Positions 7,344 to 14,426 of a stretch of DNA of 37,784 nucleotides are shown here, in pieces. The notes beneath the pieces are model-generated. The model saw only the letters and a list, made by a program, of their open reading frames with translations, was not told the DNA's origin and did no database searches. Source of the DNA: an uncultured Faecalibacterium sp. (GTDB lineage Bacteria > Bacillota > Clostridia > Oscillospirales > Ruminococcaceae); assembly GCA_934526125.1 (NCBI GenBank), contig CAKSZU010000011.1, positions 1 through 37,784 of the forward strand, in the 5' to 3' direction. A program made the position numbers and the translations under genes. How positions within the stretch are numbered: position 1 is the first letter of the stretch; each line of letters begins with the position of its first letter.

Positions 7344-7415
7344 TTACTTGCTTGCTTTGAAAAGAGCCTTAAAGAACCAGTAAGGGAATAGCAGACACTT
7401 TGCAAGAAACCACAT
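7344..7415 (-). CDS. Tiny hydrophobic peptide (23 residues) behind the XRE regulator
   Basis: The ATG at 7415 has AAGGGGG 8 bases upstream. The peptide begins MWFLAKCLLFPYWF and ends in a basic FKASK, a single membrane-spanning segment with a positive end. It lies 13 bp after the XRE gene stop in the same transcript, before a proper terminator. An in-frame ATG at 7439 would overlap the regulator gene but lacks a ribosome site. Such peptides can be membrane toxins, regulators of membrane proteins or signals; none is proven here. Confidence 0.5.
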   Translation of the reverse strand: MWFLAKCLLFPYWFFKALFKASK

Positions 7416-7428
7416 GATAAAAGCCCCC

Positions 7429-7653
7429 TTATTCCTCATTTGCTACATCTGGCGTGTATTCCAGCAGATCGCCCGGCTGGCAGTTGAGCAGCGCACAGAG
7501 CGTGGAGATGTTTTCCCACGACACAGGTTCACCGCTTCTTATCCGTTGAATAGTCGCTTCACCGATTAGTTTATCTTTTCGCAGCCTGTAAGTGCTGTAT
7601 CCGGCAGCTTTCAGCGCTTCCAGCACATCAATCTTATATTTTATCGGCATCAT
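7429..7653 (-). CDS. XRE-family regulator (HTH_26 type), autoregulated
   Basis: A 74-residue single-domain protein. 'LKAAGYSTYRLRKDKLIGEATIQRIRSG' is the helix-turn-helix, followed by the diagnostic 'TLCALLNCQPGDLLEY' of the Cro/C1 HTH_26 group. The start at 7653 (tandem ATG ATG) has AAAGGGGGCG upstream. The upstream ATG at 7704 would lie inside its own -35 and is rejected. Three copies of TTGGTGTAT (7690-7698 inverted, 7727-7735, 7771-7779) surround its promoter, and one fills the -35/-10 spacer, which points to self-repression and control of the rightward genes. Confidence 0.85.
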   Translation of the reverse strand: MMPIKYKIDVLEALKAAGYSTYRLRKDKLIGEATIQRIRSGEPVSWENISTLCALLNCQPGDLLEYTPDVANEE

Positions 7654-7675
7654 ATCGCCCCCTTTGGTACTTCCT

Positions 7676-7704
7676 ATTATACAGGAAAGATACACCAAAA
7701 GCAA
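7676..7704 (-). promoter_or_regulatory. Promoter of the XRE gene
   Basis: On the minus strand TTGCTT (7704-7699), a 17-bp spacer and TATAAT (7681-7676). An operator copy (7690-7698) fills half the spacer. Confidence 0.78.
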
Positions 7705-7779
7705 GTGTATAATATAGACACAAATATTGGTGTATCTTTGTCTATTCTGTCAATGGATTATACACAAAGATTGGTGTAT
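7690..7779. promoter_or_regulatory. Three-copy operator TTGGTGTAT
   Basis: Exact 9-mers lie at 7690-7698 (as ATACACCAA), 7727-7735 and 7771-7779. GTGTATAAT also appears on both strands near 7705 and 7756-7764. The array separates the leftward XRE gene from the rightward genes at 7823-8606, so one regulator could govern both. Confidence 0.68.
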
Positions 7780-7822
7780 ACTATAATCACGGCAAGGGAG
7801 TGCAACCGGCAAGGGGCGAAGG

Positions 7823-7993
7823 ATGTACCGGGAGCGCAAGAGCGTAACGCCAGCTAAGACAGTAACCCGCTCCCATCTGCTGTATATGAAAAATGACCCG
7901 GTGACCGCTACCAACGAATCCACCGAGCCAAACCCACCAAAGGGTCAAGCCCATTATAACAAGGCTGACCCGCAAAGTAAAGCGAGGTCTTAA
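7823..7993 (+). CDS. Small basic hypothetical protein
   Basis: 56 residues, opening MYRERKSVTPAKTVTRSHLL, basic and proline/threonine-rich, with a probably disordered second half. AAGGGG lies 6 bases before the ATG. Its stop is 2 bases before the next start, whose ribosome site lies inside this gene, so the two are coupled. No domain recognised. Confidence 0.58.
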   Translation: MYRERKSVTPAKTVTRSHLLYMKNDPVTATNESTEPNPPKGQAHYNKADPQSKARS

Positions 7994-7995
7994 AA

Positions 7996-8322
7996 ATGAA
8001 GTACGATTTACACAAGATTATGTGCCGTGCATGGGCGTTGTACCGCAAGGGTGTTGCAGCATTCGCAGAGTGCTTGCATCGTGCGTGGAGCAGCGCAAAG
8101 GCTGAACCCATCAACGCCCAGCGCATCAGCGAAGCCCAGCAGACCGCCGGGATTGAAGAAGAATGCCGGACGTGGGCAGACTGGAAGAAGCAGGGGCGTG
8201 AAGTCCTGCATGGCGCAAGAGCCGTTTTCCAAGCGGTTCTTATTTACGCAAGCAAGGGCGATGGGCAGACGTACCGAGCAAGTTTCTTCCCTGCATCCAT
8301 GACCCAGCCGTTAAACGCATAA
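7996..8322 (+). CDS. Hypothetical element protein
   Basis: 108 residues. The N-terminal part 'MKYDLHKIMCRAWALYRKG...FAECLHRAWSSAK' is a helical, aromatic- and basic-rich module that I associate with small proteins common in clostridial mobile elements. The rest has no clear domain, signal or membrane segment. GAGG precedes the start. It is expressed rightward with 7823-7993 under the three-operator region. Confidence 0.72.
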   Translation: MKYDLHKIMCRAWALYRKGVAAFAECLHRAWSSAKAEPINAQRISEAQQTAGIEEECRTWADWKKQGREVLHGARAVFQAVLIYASKGDGQTYRASFFPASMTQPLNA

Positions 8323-8381
8323 ACACAAGATACACGAGTACATGAACGCATGAACACGAGATATAGAAAGGACAGCACAAC

Positions 8382-8606
8382 ATGAACAAGCAGAACACCG
8401 CAGAAGTTAGCCAGATTGCAAGCCTGATTAGAGCCAAAGCCCAGAAGCACCCCGAAGTGATTGATATTGTAGTCGCTCTGATTGACAGGGTATCGCAGAG
8501 CAGCCAGCCGGAGATTGAAGCGTTGGGCAAGCAGCTTGAACAGCACGAGGGCGATTATCCCACTATTATGAAGCTGTTGGGCATCCAGCCCAGCCCGCAG
8601 CACTAA
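8382..8606 (+). CDS. Hypothetical small protein
   Basis: 74 residues with AAAGGA upstream of the ATG, predicted to be almost entirely helical ('VSQIASLIRAKAQKHPEVI'). No motif recognised. It is the last gene before a strong terminator and the non-coding right end of the element. Confidence 0.68.
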   Translation: MNKQNTAEVSQIASLIRAKAQKHPEVIDIVVALIDRVSQSSQPEIEALGKQLEQHEGDYPTIMKLLGIQPSPQH

Positions 8607-8620
8607 ACAGCATACGGCAC

Positions 8621-8659
8621 AGCGCAGAGCCTGAAAATAAAGGGTTCTGCGCTCTTTTT
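8621..8659 (+). terminator. Rho-independent terminator
   Basis: The stem AGCGCAGAGCC / GGTTCTGCGCT (one G-T pair) is followed by CTTTTTA, 15 bp after the stop at 8606. Confidence 0.82.
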
Positions 8660-9325
8660 ATGCTTAGCCATATACTTTTTCATTGCCAGACCCCGAAAGC
8701 CTGTTTCCCACGCATCTGCACAGGCATCCCACGCAGCGAGAAGCGAAGCCCATGCAATGCCGTCACATCTGGCGGTATCTGTGAGGACACATCCCCAAAA
8801 GTGGGGACATCTTCACAGGTGGGTGCATCCTCTGCCAGGAAGCCGCCGGGCATCACGATTCCGTGATAGTGCTATCAGCTGGACAGGTGCAAGGGGGTCG
8901 TTTTCCCTGACGCCCTTTATTCGTCCAAAAATTGTCGAAAAGAATACACTCAATTTTGAGGGCATCGAAACCCGCTCAATTTTGAGCCGATTACACAGAT
9001 CGGTGCAGTCCGTCAGATTGACCCCATCGACACAAGCGGCGATGCTGACACGTTTTTGTGTCGGGGTCGTCAGTCTAGCAGACACCCTTGTGTATAGGGT
9101 CGGTATCAGATACCGCTCCCCCATAAGTGGGGGAATATGTAGGTGCGTCACGAAACGCTACACACCCAGCCCATAGCAGGGATATAACAGCCCATTATAT
9201 AGCCGTATGATATAGGGCAAGGCATATAGAACAAGGACGCACACTGTCGCACAAAACAGGTTTTTCCTGAATTTGTCGCATTTTTGTCGCATTTTCCAGC
9301 CCTTTTGAAGTCCATATAAAGCAAG
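8660..9325. other. Hairpin-rich non-coding right end of the element (candidate oriT, second origin or RNA)
   Basis: There is no gene I can support. Inverted repeats are: a GTGAGGA/TCTTCAC outer and TCCCC/GGGGA inner hairpin (8781-8816); ATCACG/CGTGAT overlapping GATAG/CTATC (8852-8876); the 12-mer CTCAATTTTGAG twice (8949-8960, 8975-8986); a 13-bp bulged stem GACCCC+GACACAA (9020-9068); CGGTATC/GATACCG (9101-9115); and CCCCC/GGGGG (about 9118-9135), whose loop is like that at 8791-8806. TGTCGCA motifs at 9243-9290 match those at the left end and are probable integrase arm sites. Confidence 0.55.
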
Positions 9326-9372
9326 AAATCCCACGATTTACACCGTATTTTCAACGGTCAATCGTGGGATTT
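9326..9372 (-). terminator. tRNA terminator supplied by the element
   Basis: A perfect 13-bp stem (9326-9338 / 9360-9372) has a nested ACCGT/ACGGT stem and lies 4 bp beyond the tRNA CCA end. It is different in sequence from the hairpin at 181-218 that borders attL, so the element brought its own replacement. Confidence 0.7.
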
Positions 9373-9374
9373 TA

Positions 9375-9421
9375 CTTGGTGCGATGGAAGGGACTCGAAC
9401 CCCCGGCCTACTGATTCGTAG
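9375..9421. repeat. attR, 47-bp direct repeat overlapping tRNA-Arg
   Basis: Identical to 216-262. It restores the 3' half of the tRNA gene after integration. Confidence 0.93.
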
Positions 9422-9453
9422 TCAGTCACTCTATCCAGCTGAGCTACCAACGC
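9377..9453 (-). tRNA. tRNA-Arg, anticodon ACG
   Basis: A 77-nt cloverleaf with encoded CCA. The acceptor starts GCGTTGG, the D-arm has GCTC/GAGT, the anticodon stem is ACTGA/TCAGT around CTACGAA, and the T-loop is TTCGAGT. The acceptor 3' strand is CCATCGC, which leaves a T-T mismatch at pair 4-69. All bases from the anticodon loop to CCA lie in attR. Confidence 0.95.
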
Positions 9454-9478
9454 ATACGTTCCGTTCGGAACATGATGT

Positions 9479-9507
9479 ATTTTATCACGCAAAGCGGGGT
9501 TTGTCAA
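9479..9507 (-). promoter_or_regulatory. Promoter of tRNA-Arg
   Basis: TTGACA, 17 bp, TAAAAT on the minus strand; the -10 ends 26 bp before the tRNA 5' end. Confidence 0.85.
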
Positions 9508-9600
9508 CAGTTTTTTTGCAGATTTTCCGGACCTATTTTTTCTTTTGCTCCGGGGAAGGTGCAAAAGTACGTCTTGCCGTTTTTTCTTTTTGGGGGTGGC

Positions 9601-10476
9601 TCAGGCATTCTCTGAAAGCCGTTCTGCGATCCGGACGCCGGTGGGGGTAGCGGCAAGGCCGCCCTGTCCGGTTTCGCGGAGGTCGGGGGAGAGCAGGCTG
9701 CCCACGCGGCCCATGGCGTCGATGACTTCATCGCAGGGGATGGCATAGTCCACACCGGCCAGCGCCATATTGGCGCAGGAGACCGCATTGACCGCGCCCA
9801 CCACATTCCGCTTGACGCAGGGGACTTCCACCAGGCCCGCCACGGGGTCGCAGACCAGGCCCAGCAGGTTGCCCAGGGCCATGGCGGCAGCCGCGGCGCA
9901 CTGCTCCGGTGTGCCGCCCTTCAGGTCGCAGAGGGCGGCGGCGGCCATGGCGCTGGCCGCGCCCACCTCGGCCTGACAGCCGCCCTCCGCGCCCGCCAGC
10001 GTGGCGCGGGCTGCGATCACCTGACCGAAGCCTGCCGCCACATAGAGGGCGTTGCAGATAGCCTCCTCGTCCGCCTCGCCCGACCGGGCAAGGGGGAGCA
10101 GCACCGCCGGGAGGACGCCGCAGCTGCCCGCGGTAGGGGCTGCCACGATCCGTTTCATGCAGGCGTTGCACTCCGCCGTCTTGAGGGCTTCTGCCGTCAC
10201 CTCGGCCAGATAGTCGCCGCCGTAGCTCCGGCCCGCCTGATGGGCCTGCTCCACTTTGGCGGCATCGCCGCCGGACAGGCCGCTCCGGCTGCGCTGGGCG
10301 GGGTCATAGTCCCGGCTCGTGGCCTCCATGACGTGCCACAGGTGGCGCATGGTATGGCGGCTGGCTTCCTCGGTCAGGCGGCTCTCGGCAAGGTCGCTGC
10401 GCAGGATGGCCTCGGCCAGGGAGATCTTCTGACTGCGGGCCGCGGCCAGCATTTCTTCACAGGATAAAAAGGACAT
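9601..10476 (-). CDS. sdaAA: L-serine dehydratase, iron-sulfur-dependent, alpha subunit
   Basis: Catalytic subunit (291 residues) of the two-subunit oxygen-sensitive enzyme that converts L-serine to pyruvate and ammonia. Conserved cysteines for the 4Fe-4S cluster are seen in 'ECNACMKRIVAAPTAGSCG' (about 103-120), 'VCDPVAGLVEVPC' and later Cys residues. Length and motifs are normal for the Firmicute alpha subunit. It follows the beta subunit by 3 bp, so they form one operon. Pyruvate made here would feed the pyruvate:ferredoxin oxidoreductase at the end of the window. Confidence 0.96.
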   Translation of the reverse strand: MSFLSCEEMLAAARSQKISLAEAILRSDLAESRLTEEASRHTMRHLWHVMEATSRDYDPAQRSRSGLSGGDAAKVEQAHQAGRSYGGDYLAEVTAEALKTAECNACMKRIVAAPTAGSCGVLPAVLLPLARSGEADEEAICNALYVAAGFGQVIAARATLAGAEGGCQAEVGAASAMAAAALCDLKGGTPEQCAAAAAMALGNLLGLVCDPVAGLVEVPCVKRNVVGAVNAVSCANMALAGVDYAIPCDEVIDAMGRVGSLLSPDLRETGQGGLAATPTGVRIAERLSENA

Positions 10477-10479
10477 GGC

Positions 10480-11163
10480 TCATTCCTCCGCGTTCTCTTC
10501 GGGCTCGTCGATGTTCATGCAGGTGACCTTCAGGATGCCGGGCAGCTGGGCCAGCTGACATTCCAGCGGGTGGGGGATATGGGAATCGCATTCCAGCACC
10601 ATGACGGCATAGCTGCCGGTGCCCGCCCGGAACACCTGCATGGAGGCGATGTTGATCCGCCGCATGGCCAGACAGGTGGTGACCTCGGCAATGCAGCCGG
10701 GGGTATCCTCATTATGGATGATCAGGGTATTGCTGTCGCCGCCGAAATCGGCGGGCACTCCGTCGATCTCGGTCACCCGGATGCGGCCGCCGCCCACGGA
10801 AGCCGCCCGCATGGACAGCACCCGGCCGGTGCGGCTGGTCAGGGTGAGCACCGCCGTGTTGGGGTGGGCGGAGCGCAGCTCCACCGGATGGATGGTGAAC
10901 TGCATTCCCTGCTGCTGCGCCATGGCAAAGCTGTCGGGCAGGCGGGGGTCATCCGGGCGCAGGCCCAGAAGCCCCGCCACGAGGGCGCGGTCCGTGCCGT
11001 GGCCCTTGCCGGTGGTGGCAAAGCTGCCGTAGAGACCGATATCAGCCTTGACCGGCAGGTCGCCCAAAAGCTTCTGGGCCGTGTAGCCGATTCGGGCGGC
11101 ACCCGCTGTATGGCTGGAAGAGGGGCCGATCATCACCGGCCCGAGAACGTCAAACAAACGCAT
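10480..11163 (-). CDS. sdaAB: L-serine dehydratase, iron-sulfur-dependent, beta subunit
   Basis: 227 residues. The N-terminal part carries 'VLGPVMIGPSSSHTAGA', the serine-binding signature of the family, and the C-terminal 75 residues ('NEDTPGCIAEVTTCLA...INIASMQVFR') form an ACT domain that probably senses an amino acid. The ATG at 11163 has AAAGGA about 10 bases upstream; the GTG at 11172 lies too close to it. Together with sdaAA it forms the heterodimer. It is divergent from tig, with a TATAAT at 11261-11266 as its probable -10. Confidence 0.95.
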   Translation of the reverse strand: MRLFDVLGPVMIGPSSSHTAGAARIGYTAQKLLGDLPVKADIGLYGSFATTGKGHGTDRALVAGLLGLRPDDPRLPDSFAMAQQQGMQFTIHPVELRSAHPNTAVLTLTSRTGRVLSMRAASVGGGRIRVTEIDGVPADFGGDSNTLIIHNEDTPGCIAEVTTCLAMRRINIASMQVFRAGTGSYAVMVLECDSHIPHPLECQLAQLPGILKVTCMNIDEPEENAEE

Positions 11164-11285
11164 CCGATGCACATCCTTTCGCGCGATGCGGGCCGGAATC
11201 CTCCCGGCAGAGCCGTTCCGGCCGCCAAAAGACGCCCGCTTCGCACTTTTTCTCGCTTTTATTATACCGCTTTTGCCCCACTTGT

Positions 11286-11293
11286 GCTATAAT
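11286..11293 (+). promoter_or_regulatory. Extended -10 promoter of tig
   Basis: TG-C-TATAAT with TATAAT at 11288-11293, about 57 bp before the start codon. The minus-strand TATAAT for sdaAB (11261-11266) lies 21 bp away, so the two promoters are back to back. Confidence 0.6.
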
Positions 11294-11349
11294 AACTTTA
11301 TTGATGTTTGAATTCGCTCCTTTGGGGGCAACACGGAGGTTGAATTCCT

Positions 11350-12645
11350 ATGAAACTGGTAAGCGTGGAAACTCCCGAAAAGAGTGTCTGCAAGATGACC
11401 TTCAGCGCAACAGCTGAGGAGTTGGAGACCGCAGCAAACGCGGTGTATGAGCGCACCCGCGCCAGCTACACCATCAGGGGCTTTGCCAAGGGCGAGGCCG
11501 ACCGTGCCCAGATCGAGGCAGACCGCGGCGAACACACCTTCTGGTACGATGCCATCAACGATCTGATGGACCGGGATGTGCCTGCACTGTACGACGCCGC
11601 CATGGCCGAGCACGGCTTCCAGGCAGTGGACGAGCCCAGCTACGATCTGGTCAGCGTCAAGAAGGACGAGGGCTTCGTGGCCACCGCCACCACCGCCCTG
11701 CAGCCGGAGCTGAACCTGACCCAGACCACCGGCTTCACTGCCGAGTGCGTCACCCCCGCCGTCACCGACAAGGAGATCGATGCGGTGCTGGAGCGCCGCC
11801 GCAATGCTGCCGCCGAGCTGGTGCCCCACAAGGGTCCCGCCGTCAAGGGCAACATCGTCCACATCGACTACGAGGGCCTGCTGGAGGGCAAGCCCTTCCA
11901 GGGCGGCACCGCCAAGAACCAGACCCTGCAGCTGGGCAGCGGCCGGATGATCCCCGGGTTCGAGGACGGCATCCTGGGCCACAAGGGCGGCGAGGAGTTC
12001 GAGATCTTCGTCACCTTCCCCACCCGCTATCACGCCAAGGAGCTGGCCGGCAAGCCCGTGGTCTTCAAGATCCGGCTGATCGACGTCTGCGTCCGCCAGC
12101 TGCCCGCCCTGAACAGCGATTTTGCCAAAAAGGTCGGCAAGGTGGACACCATGGAGGAGTTCCGGGAGCAGGTGCGCAAGCAGCTGCATGACGGCAAGCA
12201 CGCCAGCGCCCTGAACCGCGCCAAGGATCAGATCCTGACCCAGCTGGCTGCCGCCGCTGAGGGCGAGCTGCCCAGCGTTCTGGTGGAGAGCGCCTACCAG
12301 CAGGAGATGCAGAATATCCAGCAGCAGCTGCAGATGCAGCGGGTGAGCTTGGACCGCTATCTGAGCCAGATCCATCAGACCCGCGAGAACTTCACGGCCA
12401 ACGTTCACGCTTCCGCCGAGAAGAACACCCGCGCCCGGATGGCTCTGCTTCAGGTCGCCCAGAACGAGAACCTGATCCCCACCGATGAGGAGATCGACAA
12501 GAACCTGCAGCAGCGGGCCGACCGCACCAAAAAGACGCTGGAAGAAGTCAAAGCCAACGCCAACATCCCTGCCCTGAAGCGCAGCGAAGGCATCCGCCGG
12601 GCTGCCGACTGGGTCATCGAGCATTCTACCATCGTGGAAAAGTAA
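11350..12645 (+). CDS. tig: Trigger factor, ribosome-associated chaperone and prolyl isomerase
   Basis: 431 residues in the family's three-part order. The N-terminal ribosome-binding domain has the region 'YTIRGFAKGEADRAQIEADRG', which occupies the place of the usual GFRxGK(V/A)P signature with the Pro replaced. The FKBP isomerase domain (about 160-245) has 'KGNIVHIDYEGLLEGKPFQG' and 'GSGRMIPGFEDGILG'. The long helical C-terminal chaperone domain follows. It acts in the cytosol on nascent chains at the ribosome exit. In many Firmicutes clpP and clpX follow tig; here they do not. Confidence 0.95.
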   Translation: MKLVSVETPEKSVCKMTFSATAEELETAANAVYERTRASYTIRGFAKGEADRAQIEADRGEHTFWYDAINDLMDRDVPALYDAAMAEHGFQAVDEPSYDLVSVKKDEGFVATATTALQPELNLTQTTGFTAECVTPAVTDKEIDAVLERRRNAAAELVPHKGPAVKGNIVHIDYEGLLEGKPFQGGTAKNQTLQLGSGRMIPGFEDGILGHKGGEEFEIFVTFPTRYHAKELAGKPVVFKIRLIDVCVRQLPALNSDFAKKVGKVDTMEEFREQVRKQLHDGKHASALNRAKDQILTQLAAAAEGELPSVLVESAYQQEMQNIQQQLQMQRVSLDRYLSQIHQTRENFTANVHASAEKNTRARMALLQVAQNENLIPTDEEIDKNLQQRADRTKKTLEEVKANANIPALKRSEGIRRAADWVIEHSTIVEK

Positions 12646-12655
12646 GTTTTTCCCG

Positions 12656-12686
12656 GAGCCTGTGCGCAAGCATGGGTTCTTTTTGC
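12656..12686 (+). terminator. Probable terminator of tig
   Basis: Imperfect stem GAGCCTGTGC-GCAA-GCATGGGTTC followed by TTTTT, starting about 10 bp after the stop. Confidence 0.6.
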
Positions 12687-12718
12687 AAATGCATCTTCAA
12701 TAAGGAGGATAGGGTTCC

Positions 12719-13540
12719 ATGAGACAATATGGTCGGCGTGAATTTTTGAAAGTTGCCGGGCTGGTCCTGGCTACTTCATCCGTTGGCATCCTGAGCGGAT
12801 GCGGTGATTCCGGCTCTGGCAGCGGGGCAGGGAATGGCAGCAGCTCCGGCAACGGAGGGAACAGCGGAAACACCCCCGGCGGAGCTTCTTCTGGTACAGA
12901 CCCGGAGCCGGGCGGCGATTCTTCGGAAACACCGAGCGATCCGACCCAGGTGCAACCCGTCTTCAAAAAAATCAATGGTTCTGAAGTTCGCTTTGACTGC
13001 TTTTTTCCCGGCACACCCACCCCGGTGAGAACGTACGAGCTCCCGTCTGTCTGGGAGGGAGTGCCCGTCACGCGAATCAAGGACAGAGCCTTTGCGGAGT
13101 GCCGCGAGATCACCAAAATCATTCTGCCACAGACGATCACCGAAATTGGCCGTTCTGCGTTTATTGATTGTAGCAATTTGAAAGAGATCGAACTCCCGTC
13201 CACGGTGCGCTCCATCGGTGCGTGCGCGTTCCAGAGCTGCACCTCGCTGCAAAAAATCGCGATTCCTCAAAACAAGGAACTCCGTATAATTTCCAACCGC
13301 CTTTTCTCTGCCTGCCCCGCCCTGCAGGCCGTCTATCTCCCTGATACCATTGCACAGATCGAAGCAAATGCATTTGAATCTGTGCAGGCGGACCAGTTCA
13401 CGATCTTTTATGGAGGCTCCCCGGAACAATGGGACGCAGTCACCATTGATCCCAGCGCACATGTCCAGTTCAAGCAGGTCACGCCGCGCTATAACGCTGT
13501 GCCGAATGATCTAAAAAACTTTGTCTGCACTGCGGATTGA
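12719..13540 (+). CDS. Lipoprotein with twin-arginine-like signal and BspA-type leucine-rich repeats
   Basis: 273 residues. The N-terminus 'YGRREFLKVAG' fits the twin-arginine motif, and a lipobox LSGC at about residue 27 marks lipidation, so the mature protein sits on the outer face of the membrane. A low-complexity Gly/Ser/Asn/Pro linker (about 30-78) leads to four or five LRR_5 (BspA-like) repeats, for example 'IKDRAFAECREITKIILP' and 'IGRSAFIDCSNLKEIELP'. Such repeats often bind host or bacterial surface proteins. GGAGG lies 10 bases before the start. Confidence 0.87.
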   Translation: MRQYGRREFLKVAGLVLATSSVGILSGCGDSGSGSGAGNGSSSGNGGNSGNTPGGASSGTDPEPGGDSSETPSDPTQVQPVFKKINGSEVRFDCFFPGTPTPVRTYELPSVWEGVPVTRIKDRAFAECREITKIILPQTITEIGRSAFIDCSNLKEIELPSTVRSIGACAFQSCTSLQKIAIPQNKELRIISNRLFSACPALQAVYLPDTIAQIEANAFESVQADQFTIFYGGSPEQWDAVTIDPSAHVQFKQVTPRYNAVPNDLKNFVCTAD

Positions 13541-13623
13541 TCAAACTGTAAACTTTTTTCAAGAATCGCATATACTAAAGTTGAGGAAACTGGTTGAGAT
13601 GCTTCATCGAGACCACAAAAAGC

Positions 13624-13661
13624 GAACCCCTTCAGAGTTGCCGCTCCGAAGGGGTTCTTTT
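13624..13661 (+). terminator. Terminator after the leucine-rich lipoprotein region
   Basis: GAACCCCTTC / GAAGGGGTTC, 10-bp perfect stem plus TTTT, 83 bp after the stop. Confidence 0.75.
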
Positions 13662-13739
13662 GTGCTTGCTTGCCCTTATGATGGCTCTCAAGCCGCTTGC
13701 ACAGAAACTGTCCTACGACCTGTACTCCGACCGAGACGA

Positions 13740-13785
13740 AAAAGGTGCTGTCACACAAGCTCAGACCTGTGTGACAGCACCTTTT
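13740..13785. terminator. Perfect 18-bp bidirectional terminator
   Basis: AAAAGGTGCTGTCACACA pairs with 13768-13785 around a 10-base loop, with A and T runs at the two ends. It ends 2 bp from the stop of the leftward lipoprotein gene (13787). Confidence 0.85.
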
Positions 13786-13786
13786 A

Positions 13787-14281
13787 TTATGTTATGATGC
13801 ATACTTCCGGGAATGCCCCTACGATGCAGTACGAAACCTGCCCATTGCTCACGCTCGTCCAAAGACCGATATACGTCAGACCTTCATCTGCAACACCATG
13901 AAACGTTGCACCCAATGTGCTGCTCTGCGAAGATTTGATATAACCTTCAAATTTTTGTTTCCAGGTCTCAAAGGTCATTCCCTTTTCCATGATCGTTCCG
14001 CTGTCAATATGCTTGATCTTATACCTTTTTCCGCCGACCTCCGCATACTGCCAGCCATTCACAGAATGATTTGCCTCATTCTTTGCGCAGGATTCCAGAC
14101 TTGCTTCAAATTTGACATCCGGCAAACGATACTCCCTGCGAGCCGCATTCATGGCCGATTCGATCATTTTGCCATAATCGTTCTTCGCAGGTTCCGCACC
14201 ACCATCGCTGCAGGCGGTCAGCATCAGAAATGCAAATACTGCCGTCAGAATAACCGCCAGAATACGTTTCATCTTCTTCAT
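13787..14281 (-). CDS. Lipoprotein with a divergent CAP-like domain
   Basis: 164 residues. The ATG at 14281 has GGGAGAAAT upstream and starts a textbook lipoprotein signal: basic MKKMKR, hydrophobic run, lipobox LTAC at about 21-24. The mature part begins with a helix ('MIESAMNAARREYRLPDVKF') and 'LESCAKNEANH', which recall the opening of CAP/SCP (PR-1) domains, and closes with beta strands. The classical CAP histidine pair is not obvious, so the assignment is tentative. The frame is open further upstream to 14437 but that part lacks a ribosome site. Confidence 0.78.
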   Translation of the reverse strand: MKKMKRILAVILTAVFAFLMLTACSDGGAEPAKNDYGKMIESAMNAARREYRLPDVKFEASLESCAKNEANHSVNGWQYAEVGGKRYKIKHIDSGTIMEKGMTFETWKQKFEGYIKSSQSSTLGATFHGVADEGLTYIGLWTSVSNGQVSYCIVGAFPEVCIIT

Positions 14282-14426
14282 CGCAAATTTCTCCCGATTC
14301 CAAGGTTTTGATATGCTTATCATACCTTTTACGAAAGTATTTTGCAAGCTGAAACGAGGATTTCTCTTTTTTCTCCAAATTTTTCGGTCAATTTTCGACA
14401 ACTTCCCAGTATCTGGCTGTCTGCCC

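Larger units (their letters stand above)
216..9421. mobile_element. Integrated element (PICI-like or minimal integrative element) in tRNA-Arg(ACG)
   Basis: It is bounded by identical 47-bp direct repeats (216-262 and 9375-9421) that match the 3' part of the tRNA-Arg gene at 9377-9453. Inside are a tyrosine integrase, a CI-like repressor, divergent small HTH proteins, an excisionase-like protein, a RepA-type helicase with iterons, and small unknown genes. It is more AT-rich than the flanking chromosome. No relaxase, type IV secretion, terminase, capsid or portal gene is present. The order int-repressor / small HTH-xis-rep-ori matches the control and replication half of Gram-positive phage-inducible chromosomal islands. 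A mobilisable element using a helper's relaxase is the main alternative. Confidence 0.88.

Noticed and set aside
8027..8302. Alternative frames inside 7996-8322
   Set aside because: They lack ribosome sites and lie fully within the better supported gene.
11287..12669. Long open frame antisense to tig
   Set aside because: It is the shadow of a very GC-rich coding region, with Leu/Gly/Val/Gln/His-rich composition and no start signal. The same holds for the long frames opposite feoB (15904-18291), galE/galM (18442-20607), the RND gene (21049-25059), rsmI-birA (26481-28874), dacF (31306-32835) and mgtE (35536-36756).
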